From positions 8,425,695 through 8,489,694 of the forward strand of contig OY755190.1 in assembly GCA_963576735.1 (NCBI GenBank): a stretch of 64,000 nucleotides of DNA. Reading direction: 5' to 3'. The DNA comes from Bedellia somnulentella (taxonomy: Eukaryota > Arthropoda > Insecta > Lepidoptera > Bedelliidae). The translations under genes and the position numbers were made by a program. Shown here one piece after another: positions 10,147 to 20,407 of this stretch (its first letter is position 1; each line of letters opens with the position of its first letter). A model generated the notes under the pieces. The model was not told the origin of the DNA. It ran no database searches and saw only the letters and a list, made by a program, of their open reading frames with translations.

Positions 10147-11185
10147 AGTCATGAAATTATCACTGTAAAAATTTTGTATAAACTGACAGGGGTAGACAAA
10201 TCTATCGTATCATTACATTTTATATTGTAAACGGCCATGGTAGAAACTATTTTTGAAATTAATAACCTAGGGTAAACGATACAGTTTTCGTCACCCTGAC
10301 TGTTATAACCACTCGTAAATATTTTAGAAAGAAAATGTAAATAATCATAAACAAATGTCCGAACCCATACCATAGAAAATATTTGCGAGTGGCTAAAACT
10401 GTCGAGTTGACAATAACTGTATTGCTTACCCTACTGTATGTTTTTAAAACGCGTGCACGCGGCGTCGCGTCGCACAGTGGGCTGGAATTCGCGTTTCATA
10501 GACATTCAAGTAAATTTTTTTAAGTGACGCTTTTTTTGCTTGTATGCGATAGAGAATACCTGCAATATGCATTATATAATGAACTTTCAGGTTTATAAAC
10601 GTAAACAGCGCAGTCAGAATTTTTTTCGAAAAAAATTGTATGGCGCTAGCATAACAAATGATGATATCTCCATAATCGCACAATTGCGCCTAATATCCTC
10701 CTAGGTTATTAATATAGACATTATTTATGATTTTTTGACATACTTCATGCCACGGTCAAACGTGCGTTTTTTTTTTTAAAAATATTTTTGTTTATTTTTT
10801 CGTTTTTAATTAATATCAAGCATTACATGGGTGTATATAGACTTTACATTTACGCAAAATAATTGAATGAAATATAAAAAAAGGGAAATTTGCTTAAAAA
10901 CTCATTAGCTGGATGGAATCAGAAAAGGTTATTATCTAATGATCCTCAAAATCCCCAATTAAATTAAGGAAATTATAGTTTGTTAATGACAATATTTTAA
11001 CTAGCTACCGTCTTTTTGAATACCATATCTATTAAATCATTGGGTTCTCATTAGTAAGCAAATAAGAGGGTAGTTAGTAAATAACTTGTTCGGGCACAGA
11101 CTTTTAAGTCGTTCGCAATAAATAGAAGTACACTAAAAAAAAATCATTTAGTAATCATTCTTCAATCATTGAAAGTACAAACATC

Positions 11186-13330
11186 ATGGCAAGCATCGCA
11201 ACAAACTTGGATTTGTTCGTTATTTTGAAAAATGCTGACAAACTCAGTAACTTTAATTTTTTGTTTCAAACCGTGCGCTCTCGTTTAAACAACAGTGTAT
11301 CTGAAGAAGATTGTGTGACTTTAAAAGAATTTTGCCGGAGATTCACTAGGGCTGCACAGAAACGATATGAATCAACACAACGGAAATATGAGAGATTCCG
11401 AACTGATTACGAAAGTTGGCTTGAAGCTGATGTTGATTGGCCGAGTTGCTTAAAAGAAAATATGAAATCAATTACTCAGAATGAGGGAAGTCCTATAGTG
11501 CCAATTTTGGAGCCATCACCAAGTTCTAACGTTACTATTTTGGAGTCATCATCAAGCGTTACTGGTTCTCTTTTGGAGCCATCTACATCATCCATTGGAA
11601 CAATGACGAAAAGAAAAATATCAAATCGTAAACCTTTTGAAGACTTGGGAACAAAACAGAAAAAGAGGCGGAGTGGAGACCTGACTGACAAAGATTCCAG
11701 TGAGCTCGTATTTGCCACTATTTCTAAGTTGAAAGATGAAGGCCAAAACAGAATTGCATCTGTGATTGAATATATGGTGAAACACCCAGAATCAATCAAA
11801 GATCTTCAAGATTTAATTACAAAACCAACCAGTAAAGAAACGTTTTCACCCCAAAAAGCACTTGGTTTACTAATATCTCTGAAATTATCAAAATGGCAAT
11901 ATATAACTTTGCGAGAATCAGCAATTCGAGAAGGCCTTAAGCACTTGTACCCTTCGTATTACTGCGTGCAAAAAGAGAAGAATGTGTGCTTTCCACCTGA
12001 ACCGAAAAATTCAATTACGGTGACAGATTCCTCAGCAAAAATTTCACTGCAAGCTTTGCTAGATCTGACAGCAAAAAGAATAATTGAATCTTTGCCTGAA
12101 AGTATACAAAATAAAGAACTTATTTTAATATCAAAATATGGTTTCGACGGAGCATCCAGCCAAAGCAGATATAAACAGAAGATGGATTCTACACAAGATG
12201 ACTCTAGTATATTCATGACTTCGTTATCACCACTGAAAATGACGTGTGAAGACATCACAGTTTGGGAGAACCCGAAACCTTGCTCAGCAGCGTATTGTCG
12301 TCCAGTACAGTTCACCTTTGTGAAAGTGAAACAGTGGTGAAGGAAGAAAATGAAAGAGTCAAAGCTGAGATATCAGCTCTCCAACCATCAGTTTTTGATA
12401 GCAATATGGTGAGTCATAAACTTATGCTCACCATGGTTGATGCTAAAATAAAAACATACCTCTCTCCTAACGTAAGAGCGAATGCAGCGTGCTACATTTG
12501 TTTGGCGAAACCTTCGGACATGAACAACTTGGAAGAAGTAAAAAAAAAGTCTACAGAAGATGACTTGATGGAGCTCGGACTTTCTTCACTACATGCGCGC
12601 ATAAACATGATGGAATGTCTTTTGCATATCGCATATAAATTGGATATTAAGAAGTGGTCTGCTAGAAAAGAAAGTGAGAAAGCCGCAGTGGCTGCAAGAA
12701 AGAAAACTATCCAAGACAGGTTCAAAACGGAACTCAACCTATTAATCGATATAGTAAAACAAGGTTATGGCACAACTAACGACGGCAACACTGCATGAAA
12801 AGACTGCGGCTATCACTGGACTAGATGAAGATCTGATCCGAAGATTTGCTGTAATTTTGCAAGCCATAACTTCAGGTCAGTCCATCAATGTTTCGAAATT
12901 TAAAGAATATGCGTACATAACTGCTGAAAAGTATGTTAAATTATACAACTGGTACTACATGTCATCAACAGTGCACACGATACTGCTTCATGGAGCCGAA
13001 ATTATCGCTTGTAATGCAATAGTACCGATTGGGAGTTTATCTGAAGAGGCTTCAGAAGCGAGGAACAAAGACTTCAGAAGATTCAGAGAACATCACTCAC
13101 GTAAGAATAGCAGAGTGAGTTCCAATGAAGATATTTTTAATTTCCTTCTTCTTTCGTCCGATCCGCTTATTTCAGCAGTAAGACCAACAATGGATGCAAA
13201 GAAAAAGAAACATTTGTTTGCTGAAACATTAGATCTGCTCAATCTTCAAACACCTGAATTCGAGTTTAGGGATATTGCTGAAATAAACTCTGACTCTGAG
13301 TTCGACTCTGAAGATAGTGATTCAGAATAG
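11186..13330 (+). pseudogene. Transib (RAG1-like) transposase, two frame breaks
   Basis: Three overlapping frames together form about 700 residues, the size of a Transib transposase. Frame 1 (11186-12340) has an N-terminal region, a basic stretch (KRKISNRKP, KQKKRRSG) that may be a nuclear signal, and YGFDGASSQSRYKQK, where I place the first catalytic Asp. Frame 2 (from about 12310) carries HKLMLTMVDAK, the likely second Asp, and CYIC, a possible zinc-binding pair. Frame 3 (to 13330) carries LSEEASEARNKDFRRFREH, which lines up with the RAG1 segment holding its catalytic Glu, and an acidic tail. Break 1 is a one-base loss near 12320-12330. Break 2, near 12790, is a frameshift with a likely loss of a few codons after TNDGNTA. 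The residue assignments come from family comparison by eye. Confidence 0.88.
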
Positions 13331-13375
13331 GCGACATTTTAAATTAATAACTTCATCGTTTTATTAAATTGTATC

Positions 13376-13402
13376 ATATATATATATATATATATATATA
13401 TT
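13376..13402. repeat. (AT)n microsatellite
   Basis: An uninterrupted TA dinucleotide run just after the Transib transposase, inside the element. Confidence 0.9.
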
Positions 13403-13930
13403 CATTATATTTATTAAGTTCATTAAATTTAAGTCGTTATATGTAAATGTTTCTAAGATACAAATATAAGTATAAAGAATAAATATATTAAGCCTTTTTT
13501 ATGGTTTTTACTGAATTTCGGTTTCTAATATTGCACACAATTATTTTGGGTAAATGTCCAGTCTATATACACCCATGTAATGCTTGATATTAATTAAAAA
13601 CGAAAAAATAAACAAAAATATTTTTTAAAAAAAAAACGCACGTTTGACCGTGGCATGAAGTATGTCAAAAAATCCTAAATAATGTCTTTATTAATAACCT
13701 AGGAGGATATTAGGCGCAATTGTGCGATTATGGAGATATCATCATTTGTTATGCTTGCGCCATACAATTTTTTTCGAAAAAAAATCTGACTGCGCTGTTT
13801 ACGTTTATAAACCTGAAAGTTCATTATATAATGCATATTGCAGGTATTCTCTATCGCATACAAGCAAAAAAAGCGTCACTTAAAAAAATTTACTTGAATG
13901 TCTATGAAACGCGAATTCCAGCCCACTGTG

Positions 13931-14157
13931 CGTCGGGGAGACGGCCGCTCAATCGGCGCGCAGGCGCTTCCCCGCGCCCGCGGGGGGGCCGCACCCCCTG
14001 AGATGATATTTTACGCTGAACCAACGGCGCCTTAATTATTTTTTTCTTGTTATTATGCGTTAGAGCAATTGATTCGATTCATATTAAGAAGTATCAGTAC
14101 ATCTGACATCTCTTCGGGCATAGTCGGGTTAAGTTAAAGAGTATTTTATTTTGTATA
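13931..14157. other. GC-rich Transib target flank and AT-rich spacer
   Basis: CGTCGGGGAGACGGCCGCTC onward, to about 14000, is strongly GC-rich. It continues the GC-rich target (ACGCGTGCACGCGG) seen left of the transposon. Near 14103 a TCTCTTCGGGCATAGTCGGG stretch looks like a degraded SINE B 3' end. Confidence 0.45.
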
Positions 14158-14335
14158 AAAGTGCTCAAAAAGGCAGGTGTCCGCAGTTTGTAGAATAAAA
14201 GAGCATGTATGAAAAGATTGATGGATGTAAACGAAGCCAGAGAGGTGTGCCAGGATCGTACAAAGTGGCGATCGATTGTCTCTGCCTACCCCAATGGGAA
14301 CTGACGGCGTGAGAATATGTATGTATGTATGTATT
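14158..14335 (+). mobile_element. LINE 3' end (KWRSIVSAYPNGN type)
   Basis: 5'-truncated copy that keeps only the last codons of a non-LTR ORF (VLKKAGV..., KRACMKRLMDVNEAREVCQD, KWRSIVSAYPNGN, stop), then GGCGTGAGAATATGTATG and an ATGT tail. The hairpin-forming CCCCAATGGG lies across the stop. The same 3' end occurs at 52025, 52930 (minus), 54511 (minus), 56751 and 59100. Confidence 0.85.
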
Positions 14336-14360
14336 TCACAAACAAAGTATTTGTTTTATG

Positions 14361-14725
14361 AACGTGATAGCCCAGTGGGTAGAACACTCGGTTATTGTGC
14401 AAACGACTAGTGTTTAAATCCTGGGTCGGGCCTACACCAATTTGTCTTTTCTAAAGACATATGTGTGGTTAATTTATTATGGTTGTTAACGGTGAGGGAA
14501 AACATCGTGAGGAAACCCACAGGGCTGAGTTGTACTTAGTCATGTGACAGTGTATTTGTACAAAACGGCGATAGTCCTGCCCCCTATCACGTGAGTACAC
14601 TGTCCATGCAAAACCTGGGTACTCTGAACACCATGTGACAAAGTCACGTGATGTTCAGAAGTATTAGTACCTCTGCCAACCCCTTCGGGGATATTCAGCG
14701 TGAAAGTTTATGTATTTGTTTTATT
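14361..14725 (+). repeat. SINE family B, near full length
   Basis: ATAGCCCAGTGGGTAGAAC (box A region), TGTTTAAATCCTGGG (box B with one change), the full body, and CCCCTTCGGGGATATTCAGCG at the 3' end. Confidence 0.85.
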
Positions 14726-15239
14726 TAAAAAAACTAGCTTTTTACGTCCTCGTGGACTAAATTTTTTGTATCCGGTTTACATCCAAAATACCAAAACACT
14801 ATATTAAGTTCTGTTTTTTTTATTTATTTATATTTCCGTGGCCTTCGACACTGTGAACTGGTGGACGCGTTGTGGTCCAGCCTTAGCAAGGATACTCTAC
14901 TACACTACGGATGGGCCCTGTGGTACTATATCTAAATAACGTTATGCAAATAATAATCATATCGCAACAGAAATATTCCATATGCCGTTTTCTCTTTCTA
15001 ACCTTCCGAGTTTAATCTTTTGAAAAAGAGAACAATACATGTTTACTTCTTGTTGTTTATGGCAAAATTTCGTCAAGACGTTACGACTATGATAGCGCGT
15101 ACCCAGATCGGCCATCTTAATTGCCATTTGATCTGTGAAGTTGCTTTGTAAACAAAAGTGTTGATTGTGTTTATTGTGTTTTGGACATTAATTAATAAAG
15201 TTTTGGACCATAAAATTACATGGGTAATATAAATGCACA

Positions 15240-15310
15240 ATGCCCTGTTGCTCTGTTAAAGATTGTGGCGCCCGTAATAGCGAAAATCAGCCTCAATTAA
15301 CTTTGCACAA
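15240..15310 (+). pseudogene. THAP domain, first exon (P-like transposase remnant)
   Basis: ATG at 15240 opens MPCCSVKDCGARNSENQPQL, giving the first zinc pair of a C2CH THAP domain (C-x4-C). The donor AA|GTAAGT follows 15310. The reading continues in phase in the exon that begins at 15678. THAP domains bind the subterminal DNA of P-type transposons. Confidence 0.72.
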
Positions 15311-15677
15311 GTAAGTAATTATTTTCTTGGTTTTCACTTTGGTCAAGAGTATTTTTTTGGTGTATTTCATGCTTCCTCGATGTGATCCGAGGAAACTTCA
15401 TGATTATTGTAATATTTTCGCCATAAAAGGCTTAGTTTTCATGATTTCTTCCAAAATTATTTCCTCTCATTGTTTACCTAGTGATGTGAAACACTGGTCA
15501 TTTAGTATTATCGATGTTTAAGTACTATCAGATTCGGTTTAAGTTGGTTGGTCGGTTAACCTATTAAAAATCTATATGCCTTCCAAAATGTAGGTAACAT
15601 AATTTTTATAGTTTACACTTTTCTTCACATTTGTTACTTTGAGGTGGTTATTGATAACTAAAATTAAATAATTTCAG

Positions 15678-15800
15678 GTTTCCTACAAGTGAAGCACGGA
15701 GAAGAAAGTGACTTGATAGTATTGGCTTTGAAAACATCAACCATCGGCATAAAAATTGGCATTGCATTTTTAAAAAATGGTATGGTTTATCATAAAAAAA
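15678..15800 (+). pseudogene. THAP domain, second exon with a nonsense codon
   Basis: The acceptor ATTTCAG precedes 15678. Joined to the previous exon it gives HKFPTSEARRRK, then a TGA where the family has the invariant Trp (TGG to TGA), then LDSIGFENINHRHKNWHC. The expected C-x2-H end of the domain is altered (WHCIFKKW). The domain is therefore broken at its best-conserved residue and again at its end. Confidence 0.65.
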
Positions 15801-15972
15801 GTCACGAATGAAAAGGATTCATTCAGAACGTGTTATAACAAGTTGACGTTATTTAAAAATGAATAAATGTGACATTTTTAATTTAAATACGTTGTTTTTT
15901 TATTATTTATATGTACGATCTTGCAATATAAGTCAAGCACAGCATCAATAATTTGTTGTACGTGTACGACAA

Positions 15973-16216
15973 CTGTGTAGTGTCGGCTTAGAATAGCACT
16001 ACCCCATTTCTTCCGGTGGGTGTACGTAAGAGGCGACTAACGGACTTTTAACGGCGTTATAAGGGAATTTTGGGCGATGCGGTTGGACACCCATCACCAA
16101 CAACCTTTATTTTACCAACTTTTCCCCACTCAACTTCCCAAAGGTGGCTGAGGAATTTGTCATTCCTTAGCTCTGGCTACCCCATCTAGGGATTTATAGC
16201 CGTTAGTAAGTATATG
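15973..16216 (+). repeat. SINE family A inside the P-like element
   Basis: CTGTGTAGTGTCGGCTTAG to GCCGTTAGTAAGTATATG. It is the innermost layer of the Helitron-LINE-P-SINE stack. Confidence 0.88.
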
Positions 16217-17415
16217 TAATGTGTACGACAACCGATTTAAAGTCGTCCTTGAGCATATGGCACCCCTTATTAATCTCACTGAACCACTGATCGATGCACT
16301 ACAAGTTAAAAACTTACCCCACGCCGAAAATCATAATAAATTATCGCTCGAAATTGTTCATGAGTAAAATCCATGGTGATGTGTGATCCATGGTGGCGAA
16401 ACGAAGGTTTAAAACTGGTGTTAAAATATCTAGATCTAAATTAAAAGTATGTGCCCACTGTTGTTATAAATTATTTCTACATAAACATGTTGGCAAATTT
16501 ATCGATATTTTTCTATTCTGATTCTTTCATGATACAACCCTAGGTCAGCCATTTTAAGTGCCAATAGGCCACGCCCCCTGCTACGCTCCGAGAGTGTTTA
16601 GGGCCGATCCCTAGTGTAGAGTATCCTTAAGCCTTAGTCGCAGGGGCATCCCGCAGTGTATTATTGATATAATCCGTGCCCTGTACGAAGGTAGCACATG
16701 CCGGGTGATTCATGAAAAGGAGTTGGGAACACCAATATGCATCTCTGCGGGCGTCAAGCAAGGATGCCTCTTAACGCCGCTTCTCTTCATTATTCTGTTG
16801 GACGACGTCATGAGAGCGGTCACCCAAACACCTCGAGGTGTGAAGTGGGGCGCTTCTGTCTTAGAAGACTTGGACTACGCGGACGACATTGTGTTAATCT
16901 CGCCAACTCTAGCCCATTTAGAAGCTAAACTTGAGAGCTTTAGAAAGCAAGCAGAAGTCATGGGCCTGCGAATTAATAAAAGAAAAACAGTCGACATGCG
17001 GATAAACCCTTCAACGACAGTACCATTGAAGCTTTAAGATACCCCCCTAGAATCCGCTCGTAAGTTTGTTTACCTCGGTAGTGTTATTACGTGTCAAGGA
17101 GGTGAGTTGTGACTGACATCGCACTGAGAAAATGGAGGTGGATGGGACACACATTTCGAAGAGGGACCACAAACGCTAGCATCGCATTCGAGTGGAAACC
17201 ACCGGACGGCAAGTGAGCCCGCGGCCTTCCCGTACACACTTGGCGCCGGAGCGTGGAGAGCGAGCTGCGAGCGGCGGGACTGAGCTGGAGTGCGGCCAGG
17301 GAAGTCGCGGCAGACAGGAAGGCGTAGCGGGAGCTTGTGCAGGCCCTGTGCATCAGTGGGGTGCCATAGGACGACAACAATATATTTCCGTGGGCGTTGT
17401 AATAGATATAAAGAA

Positions 17416-17565
17416 TACTGAGGCTTTTTAAGTGATTATTGGGCGATGCAGTTGAAGACTCATTTGACTACCTTTTCCCCATTTAACTTCCAAAAGTGAA
17501 TAAATAATTACTATCTCTGAAGCTGTGGCTACCCTTTTTTGGGGTCTATAGCCTTTAGTATATAC
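17416..17565 (+). repeat. SINE family A segment embedded in the Helitron
   Basis: Only the distal two thirds (TTAAGTGATTATTGGGCGATG to CCTTTAGTATATAC). The same truncated segment, at the same junction, is in the other Helitron copy (39163-39300), so it was part of the ancestor. Confidence 0.8.
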
Positions 17566-18223
17566 TCATGAATGATTGATAGCTGAATTTCAAATATTCC
17601 TTTTTGTAGTGTCTTCTTGTCTTAGTCTTGCTTTATATCAGTCAATCGCATCAAGCTTAAAATTTCTAGATACAGAAATGTATAAAATCTGTATACTACA
17701 TTTTAATCGCTTACGGGGTGAGTTCCAAAAAACATTTGTAATTGTTCATAAGAATCATGAAACACACAATTTTGCACAAAGTTTCTATGTTCAAAAATGA
17801 TAATATCTTTAATAAGTATGGATAGCAGTTTGGCGATGCGGTGTCGGCCCGGTGCTGCCCCTACACTACCTGTTGGTACTGATGTGTGAGAGATTGCAGC
17901 CAATCAGTCATAGATGGCGGTACCAAGTTAAAATTGAGATACTTACGTGCTATTATTTACCAACTATGCATTCTGAGGCTTAAACAGAATATTAATTTAT
18001 GCGTAAGTATGGCATAATATATCTGTGGGAATATAATTTTCAAAATAGTAAAAATAATAATAGTTATAGTTATAAATATATTCTCAGACCTACCAAATGA
18101 ATACGCATTATTCATACAATATACTTTCAATTGTCTTTAGTCATACATATTCGCTTAGTTGAATGTGAAAAAGAAGGATTAGTGCTTCCTATTAGTCTAA
18201 GCTAAAAAAAAAACTTAAAAAGA

Positions 18224-18302
18224 TTGTGATACCCCGGGATTCGAACCTGGGTCTTCAGTTGGATTAGTACTAACCAAACGGTATACGGATACGCCACGAA
18301 GA
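18224..18302 (-). repeat. tRNA-like segment inside the Helitron
   Basis: On the minus strand: GTGGCGTATCCGTATACCG (A-box like) and GGTTCGAATCCCGGGG (B box and T arm). Equivalent segments lie at 37588-37665 and 38455-38528. The D and anticodon arms are poor, so I read it as a transposon-borne tRNA relic, not a working gene. Confidence 0.6.
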
Positions 18303-18875
18303 CGTTCGTGTAGGGTTAAAATTTTTGAAAATCTATATATCTTGTAGTCATACTATTGACAAACAATTCAATGGACAAAAAGACTGAAGAAAAGTCTGAT
18401 AAAGTCGTTCGGTGAAAAAACGATGCGTGTAAATATGGAGAACCATATAAAAGTTATGTTTTTTTTGCTCCTGTGGGAATCTTGCAAAATCCGGGATAAA
18501 TTATATCCTATATGTTGGCCAAGTGTATAAGCTACATTCATACCAAATTTGATCAAGATCTGTCTGGTAGAATTCTGTCACGTGATGAACGGACATATGT
18601 GTATATGTACAGACAGACAGACAGTTTTTTTTTTCAAAAAGCCTAATTTTGGCTTTGGTATCGAAAATAAAACTTTTTCCACCGGTTTTTTTTTTTTCTT
18701 CAATGTACAGTTTTGACCTCGGTACAGTCTTATTAGTATTATAGTATAGATAGATAATCGCTTATTAAGAGTCAATGTACATCTTATCAGTTTTCTTTGT
18801 TTAAACTTAGTTTAACTTTCACATGAGTGAACTGTAATTTACCGAACTGATGTTTGTAAAATATGCACCGTATCG

Positions 18876-19055
18876 TGCCGGCTTAGAATGTCACTACCCC
18901 TTTTTACCCACGGGTGTCATAAGAGGCGTTCAAAGGTATAGGTTTTTTAATGTAGTTTTTCGCCGATGCGGTTGGAGACCAATCACTAACGATATTTTAA
19001 TAAAACCAAATTCTCCCCTATCAACTTCCAAATTTGGCTGAAAAGTTCCTAGCTC
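18876..19055 (+). repeat. SINE family A, 3'-truncated
   Basis: GTGCCGGCTTAGAATGTCAC to AACTTCCAAATTTGGCTG. A second copy follows at once in the same orientation. Confidence 0.75.
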
Positions 19056-19072
19056 TATATAATAACACTATA

Positions 19073-19292
19073 TACTAATAGCACTACCCCATTTCTTCCG
19101 GTGGGTGTATGTAAGAGGCGACTAACGGTATTGGGGCTTTTAAGGGATTTTTGGGCGATGCGGTTGGATACACATCACCAACCACCTTTATTTTACCATC
19201 ATTTCCCCACGCAACTTCCAAAAGTAGCTGAAGATTTTTTAATTAGCTCTGGCTACCCCTTCTCGGGATTTATAGCCGTGATAGTAAATGTG
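19073..19292 (+). repeat. SINE family A
   Basis: ACTAATAGCACTACCCCATTT to TTATAGCCGTGATAGTAAATG; the first 20 bases of the family head are lost. Confidence 0.82.
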
Positions 19293-19868
19293 CTTGTATG
19301 TATGATGTTTGTATAAATTATATGTAGTGTACAAAACAGACATTTATGTACTTATGCCATTAGAGGTTGCTAAGATGAGCTTTATTATTGAGATAATTAT
19401 GAGGTTTGTTTTGAGTTTTTTTTAAATTTATTTATTTAGTCAGTTTACAATAGATGTATTTCTTTCTATTAGTTCCCACTGTTTTAGGCAGACACCAGAG
19501 GAGTAACACTAACGTATGCTTCACTGTTCCCGAAAATATCAGACAATTTCGGCATTTGGGGCATTTTATATGACAGCTTTACTATATTCTGAGAAACCAA
19601 TCTCATAAACGATATATTTGTTTTAATAATTATAAACCTCTTTTTGACCCCTTTTAATATCTAACTTGAATGTTATTTTTGAATGGAAATGTGTTCTATA
19701 AAATAGAATAAAAATCTAAATAAAGCCGTCACAGCTACCTTCAACTCTTTCGAAATTACCTCGCCCACGATTCATTTACGCCTCGTTTTGCATTTTTCAT
19801 GTCATTCAAATCCAAGAATCTTGACCTTAAGAAGATGGTTTTAACAGAAAAGTTATAAAAAAGTACCA
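19293..19868. other. AT-rich sequence without a recognised feature
   Basis: No open frame with a motif and no terminal repeats were found. It separates two family A SINEs. Confidence 0.4.
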
Positions 19869-19869
19869 A

Positions 19870-20106
19870 AAACTCACGGCTATATATCTCTAAAAGGCGT
19901 AGTCAGACTTTCAGAATCAGGAATATTTCAGCCACTTTAGAACCTGTATAGGGAAAAGAATGTATATTAAATGTTATTGGTGATGGGTCTCCAACCGCAT
20001 CGCCCACAAAACACTTAAAAAGCCTCATACTATAACTCGCCTCTTTCTTACGTACACCAGCGGAAAGATGTATGGAGTAGTGCTATTCTAAGCCGAAACT
20101 ACAAAG
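19870..20106 (-). repeat. SINE family A, minus strand, diverged
   Basis: AAAACTCACGGCTATATATC through TCTCCAACCGCATCGCCC to AAGCCGAAACTACAAAGC. Confidence 0.8.
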
Positions 20107-20407
20107 CCCATGCCTATGTTAATGTATGGAAATTTCAATGAGCTCGTGCATTCATTTATTATGCAATGGTAATAGTAAATAAGGGGAGTCATACGTTTCA
20201 CCGAATGTCGCGAGCTCGACGCACGCGAGCTCGAAAAATTATTTGAGTGGTACGCCAGCTCGAAAGTACGTGAATTCGAAAGCCGCCAGTTATTATTATT
20301 ATTTCGGAAAACATTTTTGTTTCTCGCCTCTCCCATGGCCGAAAATGAAAATATAAATTTTAAATGGGAGAGGCGGTACTCCCCGACAAGAGCACAGTCG
20401 GTCGGGG

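Larger units (their letters stand above)
10473..13930 (+). mobile_element. Transib DNA transposon, complete ends
   Basis: Both ends begin CACAGTGGGCTGGAATTCGC. The inverted repeats pair over about 393 bp (10473-10865 and 13538-13930) with only scattered mismatches. A CGTCG TSD flanks each end (10468-10472 and 13931-13935). Transib elements are known for 5-bp GC-rich TSDs (CGNCG-like) and for termini resembling the RAG heptamer, and this element shows both. The interior is the broken transposase at 11186-13330. The 3458-bp length is within the family's usual range. Because the ends look intact while the enzyme is broken, the copy could only move with help in trans. Confidence 0.92.
14887..16629 (+). 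mobile_element. P-like DNA transposon carrying a THAP gene remnant
   Basis: The TSD AGCCTTAG (8 bp; 14879-14886 and 16630-16637) cuts the host LINE reading frame. The ends are inverted repeats: left CAAGGATACTCTACTACACT, right (reverse complement) TAAGGATACTCTACACTAGG. The interior holds two THAP exons (15240-15310 and 15678 on) and one family A SINE (15973-16216). An 8-bp TSD with a THAP-domain product fits the P superfamily. hAT elements also make 8-bp TSDs but normally carry BED rather than THAP domains. No catalytic core remains. Confidence 0.72.
14842..17380 (+). mobile_element. 5'-truncated RTE-like LINE, frameshifted and interrupted
   Basis: A 13-bp TSD, TATATTTCCGTGG (14829-14841 and 17381-17393), defines it. 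It starts within RT motif A (AFDTVNW), breaks at 14887, and resumes at 16638 with SRRGIPQCIIDIIRALYEG. Then come VKQGCLLTPLLF, the catalytic DYADDIVLIS, and LRINKRKTVDMRIN in the frame ending at 17037. A deletion near 17080-17110 shifts the frame. The C-terminus is then WRWMGHTFRRG and a 'DRKAW.ELVQALC' segment. It ends ACGACAACAA rather than ATGT units. The motif order and C-terminal 'WRW.GH..RR' pattern match RTE-clade relatives such as the copy at 50315. It is not functional. Confidence 0.82.
14734..18750 (-). mobile_element. Helitron, non-autonomous, interrupted copy
   Basis: On the minus strand it starts TCTATACTATAATACTAATA at 18750 after a host A, and ends AAAAAGCTAG at 14734 before a host T. 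That is the Helitron pattern: TC start, CTAG end, insertion between A and T. A GTCC-ACGA-GGAC hairpin lies just before the 3' CTAG. About 1.46 kb is Helitron; the rest is the insertion at 14842-17380. It carries an embedded family A SINE (17416-17565), a tRNA-like segment (18224-18302) and a GACA-type microsatellite near 18610. The copy at 37105-39460 has the same order. No Rep/helicase is encoded. Confidence 0.85.

Noticed and set aside
11476..12737. Minus-strand frames within the Transib element.
   Set aside because: Antisense to the transposase frames, which carry the conserved residues.
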